Position numbers and translations under genes: made by a program. Shown here in pieces: positions 1 through 7,047 of a DNA stretch of 12,948 nt (positions within the stretch are counted from its first letter, which is position 1; each line of letters starts with the position of its first letter). Origin of the DNA: Clostridia bacterium. Lineage in GTDB: Bacteria > Bacillota > Clostridia > UBA1381. The notes under the pieces were generated by a model. The model was given only the letters and a program-made list of their open reading frames with translations, did no database searches and was not told the origin of the DNA. The DNA is taken from the NCBI GenBank assembly GCA_017420825.1, contig JAFQNU010000222.1, positions 1 to 12,948 of the forward strand, in the 5' to 3' direction.

Positions 1-16
1 ATGTTAAAACACTCAT
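1..16 (-). CDS. Possible start of a gene running off the left edge
   Basis: On the minus strand an AGGAG ribosome binding site (28-32) lies 11 bases before an ATG at 14-16, which opens a frame reading M-S-V-L-T before the window ends. Another ATG at 19-21 is followed at once by a stop. Five codons are too few to name a product. It would be the next gene after the small ORF at 84-275, in the same direction as argG and argH. Confidence 0.3.
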
Positions 17-32
17 ATCATAAATTTCTCCT

Positions 33-51
33 TTCGACATCATTCGACATC
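33..51. repeat. Tandem 10-bp direct repeat
   Basis: TTCGACATC occurs at 33-41 and again at 43-51. The two copies sit directly upstream of the AGGAG site of the gene that probably starts at 16 on the minus strand. It may be chance, a regulator half-site pair or a small duplication; the sequence does not decide. Confidence 0.4.
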
Positions 52-83
52 TTTATAGTTCGTATTAAGTTATGGCTAAAAAA

Positions 84-275
84 TCATTCTGGCAATGTAA
101 CATTCCACGTTGAAAGGAAATCAGGATTTTCTACAACTTCGTCCGTTGATCGCAATCTATATTCTCCAGGATTTGCAGGTTCAATTGCAGAAGGATCGTT
201 TGGGATATCGAATTCTTCTCCATCCTTTTGCTTTATAAAAATAGTATTTTCAGTAACTGCAACTATTTCCCCCAA
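84..275 (-). CDS. Small hypothetical protein with an unclear or damaged 5' end
   Basis: I do not recognise this 63-residue product. It is acidic, ends in TLPE, and begins with a strand-rich stretch (GEIVAVTENTIFIKQ, then DGEEFDIP) that resembles a small beta-barrel. No signal peptide or membrane segment is visible. The only usual start that leaves an uninterrupted frame is a TTG at 273-275 with no well-spaced ribosome binding site. Upstream in the same frame an ATG (300-302) is followed three codons later by TAG (291-293). The neighbouring frame is open from about 340 and reads YNKDDEFVEQKQSFG before entering a five-G run (269-273); dropping one G would join it to GEIVAV. The gene may thus be a pseudogene, carry a sequencing indel, or start at a weak TTG. 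It lies 35 bases after argH and may ride on the arg transcript. Confidence 0.45.
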   Translation of the reverse strand: MGEIVAVTENTIFIKQKDGEEFDIPNDPSAIEPANPGEYRLRSTDEVVENPDFLSTWNVTLPE

Positions 276-310
276 AACTCTGCTTTTGTTCTACAAATTC
301 ATCGTCTTTG

Positions 311-1687
311 TTATAAATTAATTCTTTTCTTTGCCTCTTCTATTGCCGCAAGAACAGTTTCCTTTGCAGGGCCGCCGATTATATTTCTTTCATTTACGCA
401 GGTCTGCATACTTATTGCGTCGTATATATCATCTTCTATTATTTCTGAAAATTCTTTCATCATATCAAGTGATAAATCTTCAAGATTTCTGGAATTTTCA
501 ACACAGTAAAACACCATTTTACCAACAACAGAATGTGCCTCTCTGAACGGCATACCCTTTTTTACAAGATAGTCTGCAAGGTCGGTTGCATTTGTAAAAC
601 CGCCTTTAGCTCCCTTTTCCATTGTCTCTTTATTTATTTTCATTGTAGCAATCATATCGCAAAATACAGGAACACACAACTTTACTGTATCAATCGCATC
701 AAAAATCGGCTCCTTATCCTCCTGCATATCCTTATTATATGCAAGCGGTAATCCCTTCATTGTTGTTAAAAGTCCCATCAAATGACCATACACTCTGCCG
801 GTTTTTCCTCTTATAAGCTCCGCAACATCCGGGTTTTTCTTCTGCGGCATAATAGATGAGCCTGTTGAAAAGGCATCGTCCATTTCAACAAATGAAAATT
901 CGTGACTCGACCACAAAATAAGCTCCTCACAAAATCTTGAAAGGTGCATCATAATAATTGAAAGAACTCCTGCAAGCTCTATAACAAAATCCCTGTCCGA
1001 AACACCGTCTAATGAATTTTGAGTAACAGCTGAAAATCCAAGCTTTTCGGCAACAAATTCCCTATCTAAAGGATATGTGGTTGCGGCCAACGCACCTGAA
1101 CCCAAAGGCATTACATCTGTACGTTTTCTGCAATCATCAAGTCTTGATATATCACGCATAAACATTTCAAAATATGCCATTAAATGATGTGCAAATGTTA
1201 TAGGCTGTGCTTTTTGCAGGTGTGTGTAGCCTGGCATAATAGTCTCTGTATTTTGTTCAGCAAGCTCAATTAAAACCTCACACAAATGCACAAGCATTTT
1301 ACGGATTTCCTCTTCCTCGTCCATTAAATACATTCTTATATCGAGTGCAACCTGGTCGTTTCTGCTTCTGCCCGTATGCAATCTCTTTCCCGCATCGGAA
1401 ATTTTTTCAGTCAAGAGCTTTTCAATATTCATGTGAATATCCTCTGCATCAATATCAAAGCTTACCTTTCCTGCCTCAATTTCTGCTAACAGCTCTTTGA
1501 GTCCTGCAATAATTTTATCGCTGTCCTCTTTCGCAATAACATTTTGTTTACCAAGCATTTCGGCATGTGCCATACTGCCCTTTATATCCTGGGCATACAT
1601 TCTTTTATCAAATCGTATTGAAGAATTAAAATCATCAACCTTCTTATCGGTATTTTTCTGAAATCTTCCTCCCCACAGCTTTGCCAT
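311..1687 (-). CDS. argH: Argininosuccinate lyase
   Basis: This cytoplasmic enzyme splits argininosuccinate into arginine and fumarate, the last step of arginine synthesis. The 458 residues match the usual family length. Visible family marks are the N-terminal KLWGGRF, TGRSRNDQ (residues 105-112), GYTHLQKAQP with the conserved His156, and the fumarase/aspartase superfamily signature GSSIMPQKKNP (276-286), whose flexible loop carries the catalytic serine. The ATG start has AAAGGAC upstream at suitable spacing. It follows argG in the same direction with a 68-bp gap that contains a perfect hairpin, so the two genes are probably co-transcribed from the argG promoter. All family motifs I looked for are present and no frame disruption is seen. 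Confidence 0.97.
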   Translation of the reverse strand: MAKLWGGRFQKNTDKKVDDFNSSIRFDKRMYAQDIKGSMAHAEMLGKQNVIAKEDSDKIIAGLKELLAEIEAGKVSFDIDAEDIHMNIEKLLTEKISDAGKRLHTGRSRNDQVALDIRMYLMDEEEEIRKMLVHLCEVLIELAEQNTETIMPGYTHLQKAQPITFAHHLMAYFEMFMRDISRLDDCRKRTDVMPLGSGALAATTYPLDREFVAEKLGFSAVTQNSLDGVSDRDFVIELAGVLSIIMMHLSRFCEELILWSSHEFSFVEMDDAFSTGSSIMPQKKNPDVAELIRGKTGRVYGHLMGLLTTMKGLPLAYNKDMQEDKEPIFDAIDTVKLCVPVFCDMIATMKINKETMEKGAKGGFTNATDLADYLVKKGMPFREAHSVVGKMVFYCVENSRNLEDLSLDMMKEFSEIIEDDIYDAISMQTCVNERNIIGGPAKETVLAAIEEAKKRINL

Positions 1688-1715
1688 AACATTCGTCCTT
1701 TCTTTTATTTATGCG

Positions 1716-1748
1716 TTTCGGACAACTGTATATAACAGTTGTCCGAAA
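1716..1748. other. Perfect 14-bp inverted repeat between argG and argH
   Basis: TTTCGGACAACTGT (1716-1729) and ACAGTTGTCCGAAA (1735-1748) are exact complements around a 5-base loop (ATATA). In the direction of transcription (minus) the hairpin lies between the argG stop and the argH ribosome binding site. It is preceded by a T run but is not followed by one, so it does not look like a classic intrinsic terminator on either strand. It may tune expression of argH relative to argG through mRNA stability or partial termination, or be a protein-binding palindrome. Confidence 0.75.
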
Positions 1749-1755
1749 AAATTAA

Positions 1756-2973
1756 TTATTTATTTTCGTTATTTTTCATCATCATTGCTCTGACCTTCAA
1801 AGGCAATCCAAACAGGTTAATAAAGCCTGCTGAATCCTTGTGGCTGTAAAGCTCCTGACTATCGCCAAAGCTTGCAATATTCTCATTATACAATGAGTAT
1901 GGGCTTGTTGCTCCTGCAGGTGTAACACTGCCCTTATACAGCTTTAATCTTACCTCACCTGTAACTGTCTCCTCCATTGAATCAACCATTGCAGAAAGTG
2001 CCTCTCTCAATGGTGTATACCATTTTCCATCATATACAAGCTCAGAAAATTTAATTGCTGCCTGTCTCTTAAAGCTCTGGGTATCTCTGTCAAGGCAAAG
2101 ATATTCAAGCTCCTCCAAAGCCTTATATAAAATTGTACCGCCCGGAGTCTCATAAACACCTCTTGACTTCATACCAACAAGTCTATCCTCAACGATATCA
2201 GCAATTCCAATACCATATGCACCGCCAATCTCATTGAGCTTTTCAACCAACGGACGTGGTGCCATTTTCTCACCGTCTATTGATACAGGAACACCCTTTT
2301 CAAAACCGATTGTTACATATTTAGCCTCATCAGGAGCCTTTGCAGGCGGTACTGTAAGCTTTAACAGGCTGTCAAGCTGCGGCTCGTTTGCAGGGTCCTC
2401 CAAATCCATACCCTCATGGCTGATGTGCCAGATATTTCTGTCTCTTGAATACAAATCCTTCTTTGTAACAGGTATTTCAATATTGTGAGCCTGTGCATAG
2501 TCAACCGCATCTTCTCTTGATTTAATATCCCATATTCTCCAGGGAGCTATAATCTTCAAATGCGGAGCCAATGCCTTTATTGTAAGCTCAAAACGCACCT
2601 GGTCATTTCCCTTTCCTGTTGCACCGTGACAGATAGCTGTTGCACCCTCTGCCAATGCAATCTCAACCAGTCTTCTTGCAATTATAGGTCTTGCATGTGA
2701 TGTTCCCAAAAGATATTTTCCCTCATATACTGCACCTGCTTTTAATGTCGGGAATATAAAATCCTCAACATACTCGTCTCTCAAATCCTCTATGTAACAC
2801 TTTGAAGCACCCGACTTTATCGCTCTTTCCTCAAGTCCGTCGGTTTCCTTTCCCTGTCCCACATCTCCACATACAGCGATTACCTCGCAATCATAATTTT
2901 CTCTTAACCATGAGATAATTATTGATGTGTCAAGACCTCCTGAATATGCTAAAACAATTTTTTCCTTTGCCAT
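1756..2973 (-). CDS. argG: Argininosuccinate synthase
   Basis: ArgG joins citrulline and aspartate at the cost of ATP to give argininosuccinate, the substrate of ArgH encoded next. The 405-residue protein has the ATP-pyrophosphatase P-loop AYSGGLDTS (residues 9-17) near the N terminus, the family segment GATGKGNDQVRFEL (about 117-130) for nucleotide and substrate binding, and a complete C-terminal multimerisation tail. Length is normal for the family. The ATG is preceded by a strong AGGAGGAA seven bases upstream, so the start is secure. It is the first gene of the minus-strand arg cluster and has its own sigma-A type promoter at 3017-3045. The leader is only about 35 bases, which leaves no room for a T-box or other riboswitch. 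Confidence 0.98.
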   Translation of the reverse strand: MAKEKIVLAYSGGLDTSIIISWLRENYDCEVIAVCGDVGQGKETDGLEERAIKSGASKCYIEDLRDEYVEDFIFPTLKAGAVYEGKYLLGTSHARPIIARRLVEIALAEGATAICHGATGKGNDQVRFELTIKALAPHLKIIAPWRIWDIKSREDAVDYAQAHNIEIPVTKKDLYSRDRNIWHISHEGMDLEDPANEPQLDSLLKLTVPPAKAPDEAKYVTIGFEKGVPVSIDGEKMAPRPLVEKLNEIGGAYGIGIADIVEDRLVGMKSRGVYETPGGTILYKALEELEYLCLDRDTQSFKRQAAIKFSELVYDGKWYTPLREALSAMVDSMEETVTGEVRLKLYKGSVTPAGATSPYSLYNENIASFGDSQELYSHKDSAGFINLFGLPLKVRAMMMKNNENK

Positions 2974-3016
2974 CTTGCAATTCCTCCTAAAATGTTATAA
3001 AATATATATTATAGTC

Positions 3017-3045
3017 ATTATACAACATAATTTGTAAATTTGCAA
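3017..3045 (-). promoter_or_regulatory. argG promoter
   Basis: On the minus strand TTGCAA (-35, 3040-3045) and a perfect TATAAT (-10, 3017-3022) are separated by exactly 17 bases. Transcription would start near 3010, about 35 bases before the argG ATG. Confidence 0.8.
3032..3045. promoter_or_regulatory. Near-palindrome over the argG -35 box, candidate operator
   Basis: TTGTAAATTTGCAA is a 14-bp dyad with one mismatched pair that covers the argG -35 element, a position suited to repression. Its TG...CA spacing is two bases shorter than the classical ARG box, so it is not a canonical ArgR/AhrC site. The region is very AT-rich and the dyad could be chance. Confidence 0.3.
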
Positions 3046-3088
3046 TACACTAAAGCGATAAATTTTTTAAAAAAGTGAGGTTATTTTT

Positions 3089-3589
3089 GTGATAATTTTA
3101 GGTATAGACCCCGGATATGCGATTGTGGGTATAGGAGTTATAGAATATAAGGGCAACAAATTCCGTCCGATTGAGTATAATGCAATCACAACAAACGCAC
3201 ATACCCCCACATCTGAAAGGCTTAAAATAATATATGACGAGATTAACTTATATCTTGACAAATACAAACCCGATGCAGTAGCAATAGAAGAGTTGTTTTT
3301 TAACAGCAATGCAAAAACAGCAATTGCTGTTGCACAAGCAAGAGGAGTCCTTGTGGTATCTGCAACTAACAAGGGTATTCCAATCTATGAATATACACCT
3401 CTTCAAATCAAGCAGGCAGTAACAGGCTACGGCAGAGCGGATAAAAATCAGATACAGCAAATGATAAAAATGCTGTTAAACTTAAATGCCATTCCCAAGC
3501 CTGATGATGCCGCTGATGCACTCGCTGTTGCAATTTGCCATGCTCACTCAGGAGCACTCAACGATAAGCTCGGACTCAACAGGCTTTAA
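3089..3589 (+). CDS. ruvC: Crossover junction endodeoxyribonuclease RuvC
   Basis: RuvC is the dimeric resolvase that nicks Holliday junctions symmetrically during recombination and repair, working with RuvAB. The 166 residues begin with MIILGIDPG, giving the first catalytic Asp (D7). The second acidic residue is in AIEELFF (E67) and the last pair is in DDAADALAVAICHAH (D140 and D143), so all four metal-binding acids of the RNase H fold are present. The start is GTG with AAGTGAGG eight bases upstream. It is divergent from argG across 115 bp and precedes ruvA by about 130 bp that contain a separate promoter. I see no clear promoter for ruvC itself. Length and motifs are normal. Confidence 0.97.
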   Translation: MIILGIDPGYAIVGIGVIEYKGNKFRPIEYNAITTNAHTPTSERLKIIYDEINLYLDKYKPDAVAIEELFFNSNAKTAIAVAQARGVLVVSATNKGIPIYEYTPLQIKQAVTGYGRADKNQIQQMIKMLLNLNAIPKPDDAADALAVAICHAHSGALNDKLGLNRL

Positions 3590-3630
3590 TACAGTTACAA
3601 ACCTGTAAACAAATCGTAAAGTAGGATTTA

Positions 3631-3659
3631 TTGACTTATTTTGTTTTATATTATATTAT
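3631..3659 (+). promoter_or_regulatory. Promoter upstream of ruvA
   Basis: TTGACT (3631-3636), 17 bases, then TATTAT (3654-3659) give a good sigma-A type promoter in the ruvC-ruvA gap. An overlapping TATAAT at 3657-3662 has a poorer 20-base spacing. Transcription would begin near 3666 and feed ruvA, ruvB and the genes beyond. No GAAC-N4-GTTC type LexA box is visible in this gap. Confidence 0.75.
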
Positions 3660-3718
3660 AATATCAGGTGTTTTTTACACAATTTTGACCTTTTTAATCT
3701 GATGAAGGGAATTTGGGT

Positions 3719-4315
3719 ATGTATTACTACATAAAAGGAAAATATATTTTAAAAAGCGAAAGCTTTATTGTTGTTGAGGCAGGCGGTGTAGGCTATAAAA
3801 TTTACACTTCGGCAAACACGTTATCAAAAATGCCTCAACCCAACACTGAGGTTACGGTATTTACTCATCTGCATGTTCGTGAGGATACACATGATTTATA
3901 TGGCTTTTTAACCAATGATGAAATAACACTGTTTATTCAGTTGATGTCTGTGTCAGGTATAGGTCCGAAAGCGGCTCTTGCCATACTCTCAGTAGCAACT
4001 CCCGAACAATTTGCACTTGCAGTAATCACAAACGATGTTAAAACTATTACAAAGGCACAAGGTGTCGGTCCCAAGGTTGCTCAAAGAATAATTTTAGAAT
4101 TAAAGGACAAGCTTAAAACCACCGACGCAATGAGCGAGGACGCAAGAGAAACTGTTATTGAAAATAAAAATAATCTGCAGGAGGCAATAACAGCTCTTAC
4201 AGTGCTTGGATATACTGCAAATGAGGCAAAGCGTGCGGTCAGTGGTCTTGACTCATCACAAAGTACCGAACAGCTTATAAAAGAAGCTTTAAAAATTTTA
4301 ATGAAGCAGGTGTGA
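3719..4315 (+). CDS. ruvA: Holliday junction branch migration protein RuvA
   Basis: RuvA tetramers bind the four-way junction and load the RuvB motor onto it. I place the start at the ATG at 3719, giving 198 residues beginning MYYYIKGKY: GAAGGG (3705-3710) is then eight bases upstream, while an in-frame TTG at 3713 would be only two bases from it. The N-terminal OB-fold occupies about residues 1-65, two helix-hairpin-helix motifs follow (SVSGIGPKAALAIL at 77-90 and KAQGVGPKVAQRII at 112-125), and the C-terminal domain (about 150-198) is the part that contacts RuvB in this family. Length is normal. The stop codon is three bases before the ruvB start, so the two are very likely translated in a coupled way. 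Confidence 0.97.
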   Translation: MYYYIKGKYILKSESFIVVEAGGVGYKIYTSANTLSKMPQPNTEVTVFTHLHVREDTHDLYGFLTNDEITLFIQLMSVSGIGPKAALAILSVATPEQFALAVITNDVKTITKAQGVGPKVAQRIILELKDKLKTTDAMSEDARETVIENKNNLQEAITALTVLGYTANEAKRAVSGLDSSQSTEQLIKEALKILMKQV

Positions 4316-4318
4316 TAA

Positions 4319-5332
4319 TTGATTTTTGATGATAATGAAAGAATTGTAACCGGCGATTACATTGAAGATGATATTGATATAGAAAGCGGCTTACGTCCAC
4401 GACAGTTTTCAGACTACATCGGACAAAGTAAGGTCAAGGAAAATCTTGAAATTTACATAAAGGCGGCATCTGAGCGAAAAGAGGCACTTGACCATGTTTT
4501 GCTATATGGACCTCCGGGCTTGGGTAAAACAACTCTTGCCGGTGTTATTGCAAATGAAATGGGAGTTAATATCAGAATTACAAGCGGTCCTGCAATCGAA
4601 AAAGCAGGTGACCTTGCCGCAATCTTGACTAATCTTTCTCAGCATGATATTTTATTTATTGACGAAATACACCGTATGAGCAAAACAGTTGAGGAAATAC
4701 TCTATCCTGCAATGGAGGATTATGCCCTTGATATTATAATCGGAAAAGGGCCTTCGGCAAAATCAATACGCCTTGATTTACCAAAATTTACACTAATAGG
4801 CGCTACAACAAAGGCAGGAAATCTTTCTGCCCCTCTTCGTGACCGCTTCGGTGTGATTGAACGTCTTGAACTGTATGATACCGACGACCTTGTAACAATC
4901 ATAAAACGCTCTGCTAACATTTTAAATGTCGGCATTGATGATGAGGGCGCCAGGGAAATCGCCTCACGTTCACGTGGAACTCCCAGAATTGCCAACAGAT
5001 TTTTAAAACGTGTACGGGATTTTGCAGAAGTACGCTTTGACGGTAACATCACTGCAGAAATTGCAAAGCTTGCCCTTTCCTCAATGGAGGTTGATTCAAA
5101 AGGGCTTGATATGATTGACTCAAAGTTAATTCTGACAATGATTAAAGCTTTTGGCGGTGGTCCTGTCGGTCTTGACACAATTGCGGCGGCTATCGGTGAG
5201 GATTCAAACACAATTGAAGATGTGTATGAACCATATCTCATGCAATTAGGCTTTATCTCAAGAACATCAAGAGGCAGAATTGTAATGCCTCCCGCTTATG
5301 AGCATTTTAATATTGAGCCGCCCAAAAAATAA
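4319..5332 (+). CDS. ruvB: Holliday junction branch migration ATPase RuvB
   Basis: RuvB is the hexameric AAA+ motor that pumps DNA through the RuvA-bound junction. The 337 residues contain Walker A GPPGLGKT (64-71), Walker B with DEIH (LFIDEIH, 112-118), GATTKAG (161-167), the arginine finger R174 in APLRDRFG, and a C-terminal winged helix with GGGPVGLDTIAAAIGED and RTSRGR (315-320). The start is TTG at 4319, with CAGGTG about six bases upstream inside the end of ruvA. The first in-frame ATG is much farther in and would remove conserved residues. Length and motifs are those of an intact, typical protein. Confidence 0.97.
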   Translation: MIFDDNERIVTGDYIEDDIDIESGLRPRQFSDYIGQSKVKENLEIYIKAASERKEALDHVLLYGPPGLGKTTLAGVIANEMGVNIRITSGPAIEKAGDLAAILTNLSQHDILFIDEIHRMSKTVEEILYPAMEDYALDIIIGKGPSAKSIRLDLPKFTLIGATTKAGNLSAPLRDRFGVIERLELYDTDDLVTIIKRSANILNVGIDDEGAREIASRSRGTPRIANRFLKRVRDFAEVRFDGNITAEIAKLALSSMEVDSKGLDMIDSKLILTMIKAFGGGPVGLDTIAAAIGEDSNTIEDVYEPYLMQLGFISRTSRGRIVMPPAYEHFNIEPPKK

Positions 5333-5362
5333 TAATTTCATTTTTGAAAGGCTGTGATTACT

Positions 5363-6988
5363 TTGAAAAACAAAATTATACTGCTTATTCTTACATTACT
5401 TTTAATTACAGGTAATGCATATGCCGAAAAATTCATTATAGAATATGACGGAGCAGCCCATGAGTATTCAGGCTCTGTTTACAAGCTTATGATAAACGGC
5501 AAATACATAGAAACTCCCTTTCCACCTATTATATTTAACGATTATGCGTTAGTTCCTATAAGAGAGGTATTGGAGAGCATGGGTGCAACTGTTAAATATA
5601 TAGACCTGTCTCAACAAATATTTATCGAATACAACGATACATTTATAAGAATGAAAATTAATTCTCCTACCGCTGACATTAACGAAAGTACGGTAGAAAT
5701 CCCGGGCAAAGTAGTGCCAAAGCTGATAAATTTACCCGGTCACAGTGCAAAAACAATGGTGCCTGTACGTTTTGTTTCGGAAAAGCTTGGCTTTATAGTT
5801 GATTTTGACGGAAAGAACGGCATTATAAAAATCAATTCTCCTGAGGAGAAAAAGCCGGCTGTGATTTCAGGTTACAAGCACTATAAAAGCGATGATAAAA
5901 CAGTCAGTATAGAAATCCATTCAGAAACCGAAATCTATTCCTATACAGAACCCGTTCTGACAGCTAACAATGTTTTATATATAGACATTCCAAATGCACA
6001 GTTTACTTTAAACGGAAATAACGAAATAAACCTTGGTGCTGTTAAAATGCTTCGTTTCGGTCAGCATGGAGATGTTACAAGAGCTGCACTTGATTTGACA
6101 AGCTATAAGTCGCATAAGTCTGTACTGTCTGAGGACAAAAAGAAAATTACAATATCTGTTACGGCAGGAGATTTTATTCCAACTCCTTCCCCCTCACCTT
6201 CAGATAAACCAACACCAGAAGTAACTCCTACACCTGACGAAACAAAAGAACCAACTCAAACGCAAAAACCCGAAGAATCTCAGCCACCTGCGGAAAGTGA
6301 AACTCCTAAACCATCAGCACCGCCATCAGAAAGCGAGCAGTCAAAAGATGATTCCTTTGACCGTCCCGAAATAAACACAGAAATCGAAGACAGTGAAGAG
6401 GTAAAACAAAAAAAGGCTTTAAAAACGGTTATCTTAGATGCGGGACATGGAGGAAAAGACCCCGGAGCACATGGAATTTTAAATAACAAAACCTATAACG
6501 AAAAGGATATAAATCTTGACATAACACTAAGAGTAAAAAAAATCCTTGACAAAAATGGTATTAATGTTATTCTGACAAGAGAGGCGGACACATATCCAAC
6601 CCTTACTGAACGTGCAGATTTAGCTAACAATGAATATGCAGCAATGTTTGTCAGTATTCATTCAAATTCAGCAACAACAGCAACCGCTAACGGCTTTGAG
6701 GTATATTACAGTGAGCTTAACAACACTTCTGCAACAGGAATATCAAGCAAGGAATTTGCAGATATTGTAGTTGATAACATAGATGAAAACATTGACACAA
6801 GAAACCGTGGCACAAAAACTGCTGACCATGTTGTTACAAGATCATGTACAATGCCTGCAATACTTATCGAAGTCGGTTTTTTATCAAATACATCAGAATT
6901 GGAATTAATGCTTACCGACGAATTTCGTGACAGCTTTGCAAAAGGAATAGCAAACGGAATTATTAAAGCACACTCGAAAATCAAATAA
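5363..6988 (+). CDS. Secreted N-acetylmuramoyl-L-alanine amidase with copper-amine-oxidase-like and AMIN domains
   Basis: This enzyme should cut the amide bond between N-acetylmuramic acid and the stem peptide of peptidoglycan outside the membrane. The 541-residue reading from TTG 5363 starts with a classic signal peptide (K-rich start, hydrophobic core, cleavage near NAYA). A GTG three codons earlier is possible but lies two bases from the AAAGG site. Then come copper-amine-oxidase N-terminal-like repeats (about 22-160, with LVPIREVLE and MVPVRFVSE), an AMIN-like beta domain (about 175-268) that may bind the wall, a Pro/Thr/Ser/Glu linker (about 273-335) and an Amidase_3 catalytic domain (about 354-541). 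Zinc ligands are visible as H362 (DAGHGG), E380 (NEKD) and H433 (SIHSN), with catalytic E503 (IEVGFLSN). It sits 30 bp after ruvB, so it probably shares that transcript. A role in cell separation, sporulation or germination cannot be told apart from sequence. Confidence 0.93.
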   Translation: MKNKIILLILTLLLITGNAYAEKFIIEYDGAAHEYSGSVYKLMINGKYIETPFPPIIFNDYALVPIREVLESMGATVKYIDLSQQIFIEYNDTFIRMKINSPTADINESTVEIPGKVVPKLINLPGHSAKTMVPVRFVSEKLGFIVDFDGKNGIIKINSPEEKKPAVISGYKHYKSDDKTVSIEIHSETEIYSYTEPVLTANNVLYIDIPNAQFTLNGNNEINLGAVKMLRFGQHGDVTRAALDLTSYKSHKSVLSEDKKKITISVTAGDFIPTPSPSPSDKPTPEVTPTPDETKEPTQTQKPEESQPPAESETPKPSAPPSESEQSKDDSFDRPEINTEIEDSEEVKQKKALKTVILDAGHGGKDPGAHGILNNKTYNEKDINLDITLRVKKILDKNGINVILTREADTYPTLTERADLANNEYAAMFVSIHSNSATTATANGFEVYYSELNNTSATGISSKEFADIVVDNIDENIDTRNRGTKTADHVVTRSCTMPAILIEVGFLSNTSELELMLTDEFRDSFAKGIANGIIKAHSKIK

Positions 6989-6998
6989 TAATACATAT

Positions 6999-7028
6999 TT
7001 TAGCAATTGTCGGTCGGCAATTGCTAAA
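6999..7028. other. Hairpin between the amidase gene and queA
   Basis: TTTAGCAATTG (6999-7009) pairs exactly with CAATTGCTAAA (7018-7028); a further T-G and C-G pair can close a GGTC tetraloop. It is followed by the queA ribosome binding site rather than a T run, so it is unlikely to be a full terminator. It could stabilise or process the mRNA, or dampen read-through into queA and tgt. Confidence 0.65.
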
Positions 7029-7047
7029 TTTAAGGAAAGGACAACAA

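Noticed and set aside
2974..3010. T-box or other long leader controlling argG
   Set aside because: The mapped promoter leaves a leader of about 35 bases, too short for such an element.
3067..3372. Minus-strand frame of about 100 codons over ruvC
   Set aside because: It is antisense to the conserved N-terminal half of ruvC and resembles no family; its apparent hydrophobicity follows from codon composition.
3590..3718. LexA/SOS box controlling ruvAB
   Set aside because: No GAAC-N4-GTTC type motif appears near the promoter; only a weak TTACA-N4-TGTAA dyad is seen upstream of it.
4720..5241. Open frame of 173 codons on the minus strand
   Set aside because: It lies wholly antisense to the well-supported ruvB gene, has no ribosome binding site, and its Ser/Arg-rich translation is typical of a shadow frame.
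1716..7028. The argG-argH and amidase-queA hairpins as copies of one repeat family
   Set aside because: The arms share only loose similarity (CGGACAACTGT against CCGACAATTGC) and differ in length and loop, so two unrelated stems are the simpler view.
6990..7047. preQ1 riboswitch before queA
   Set aside because: Only a simple stem-loop is present; the short H-type pseudoknot pattern with an A-rich tail is not visible, and queA acts after preQ1 incorporation.
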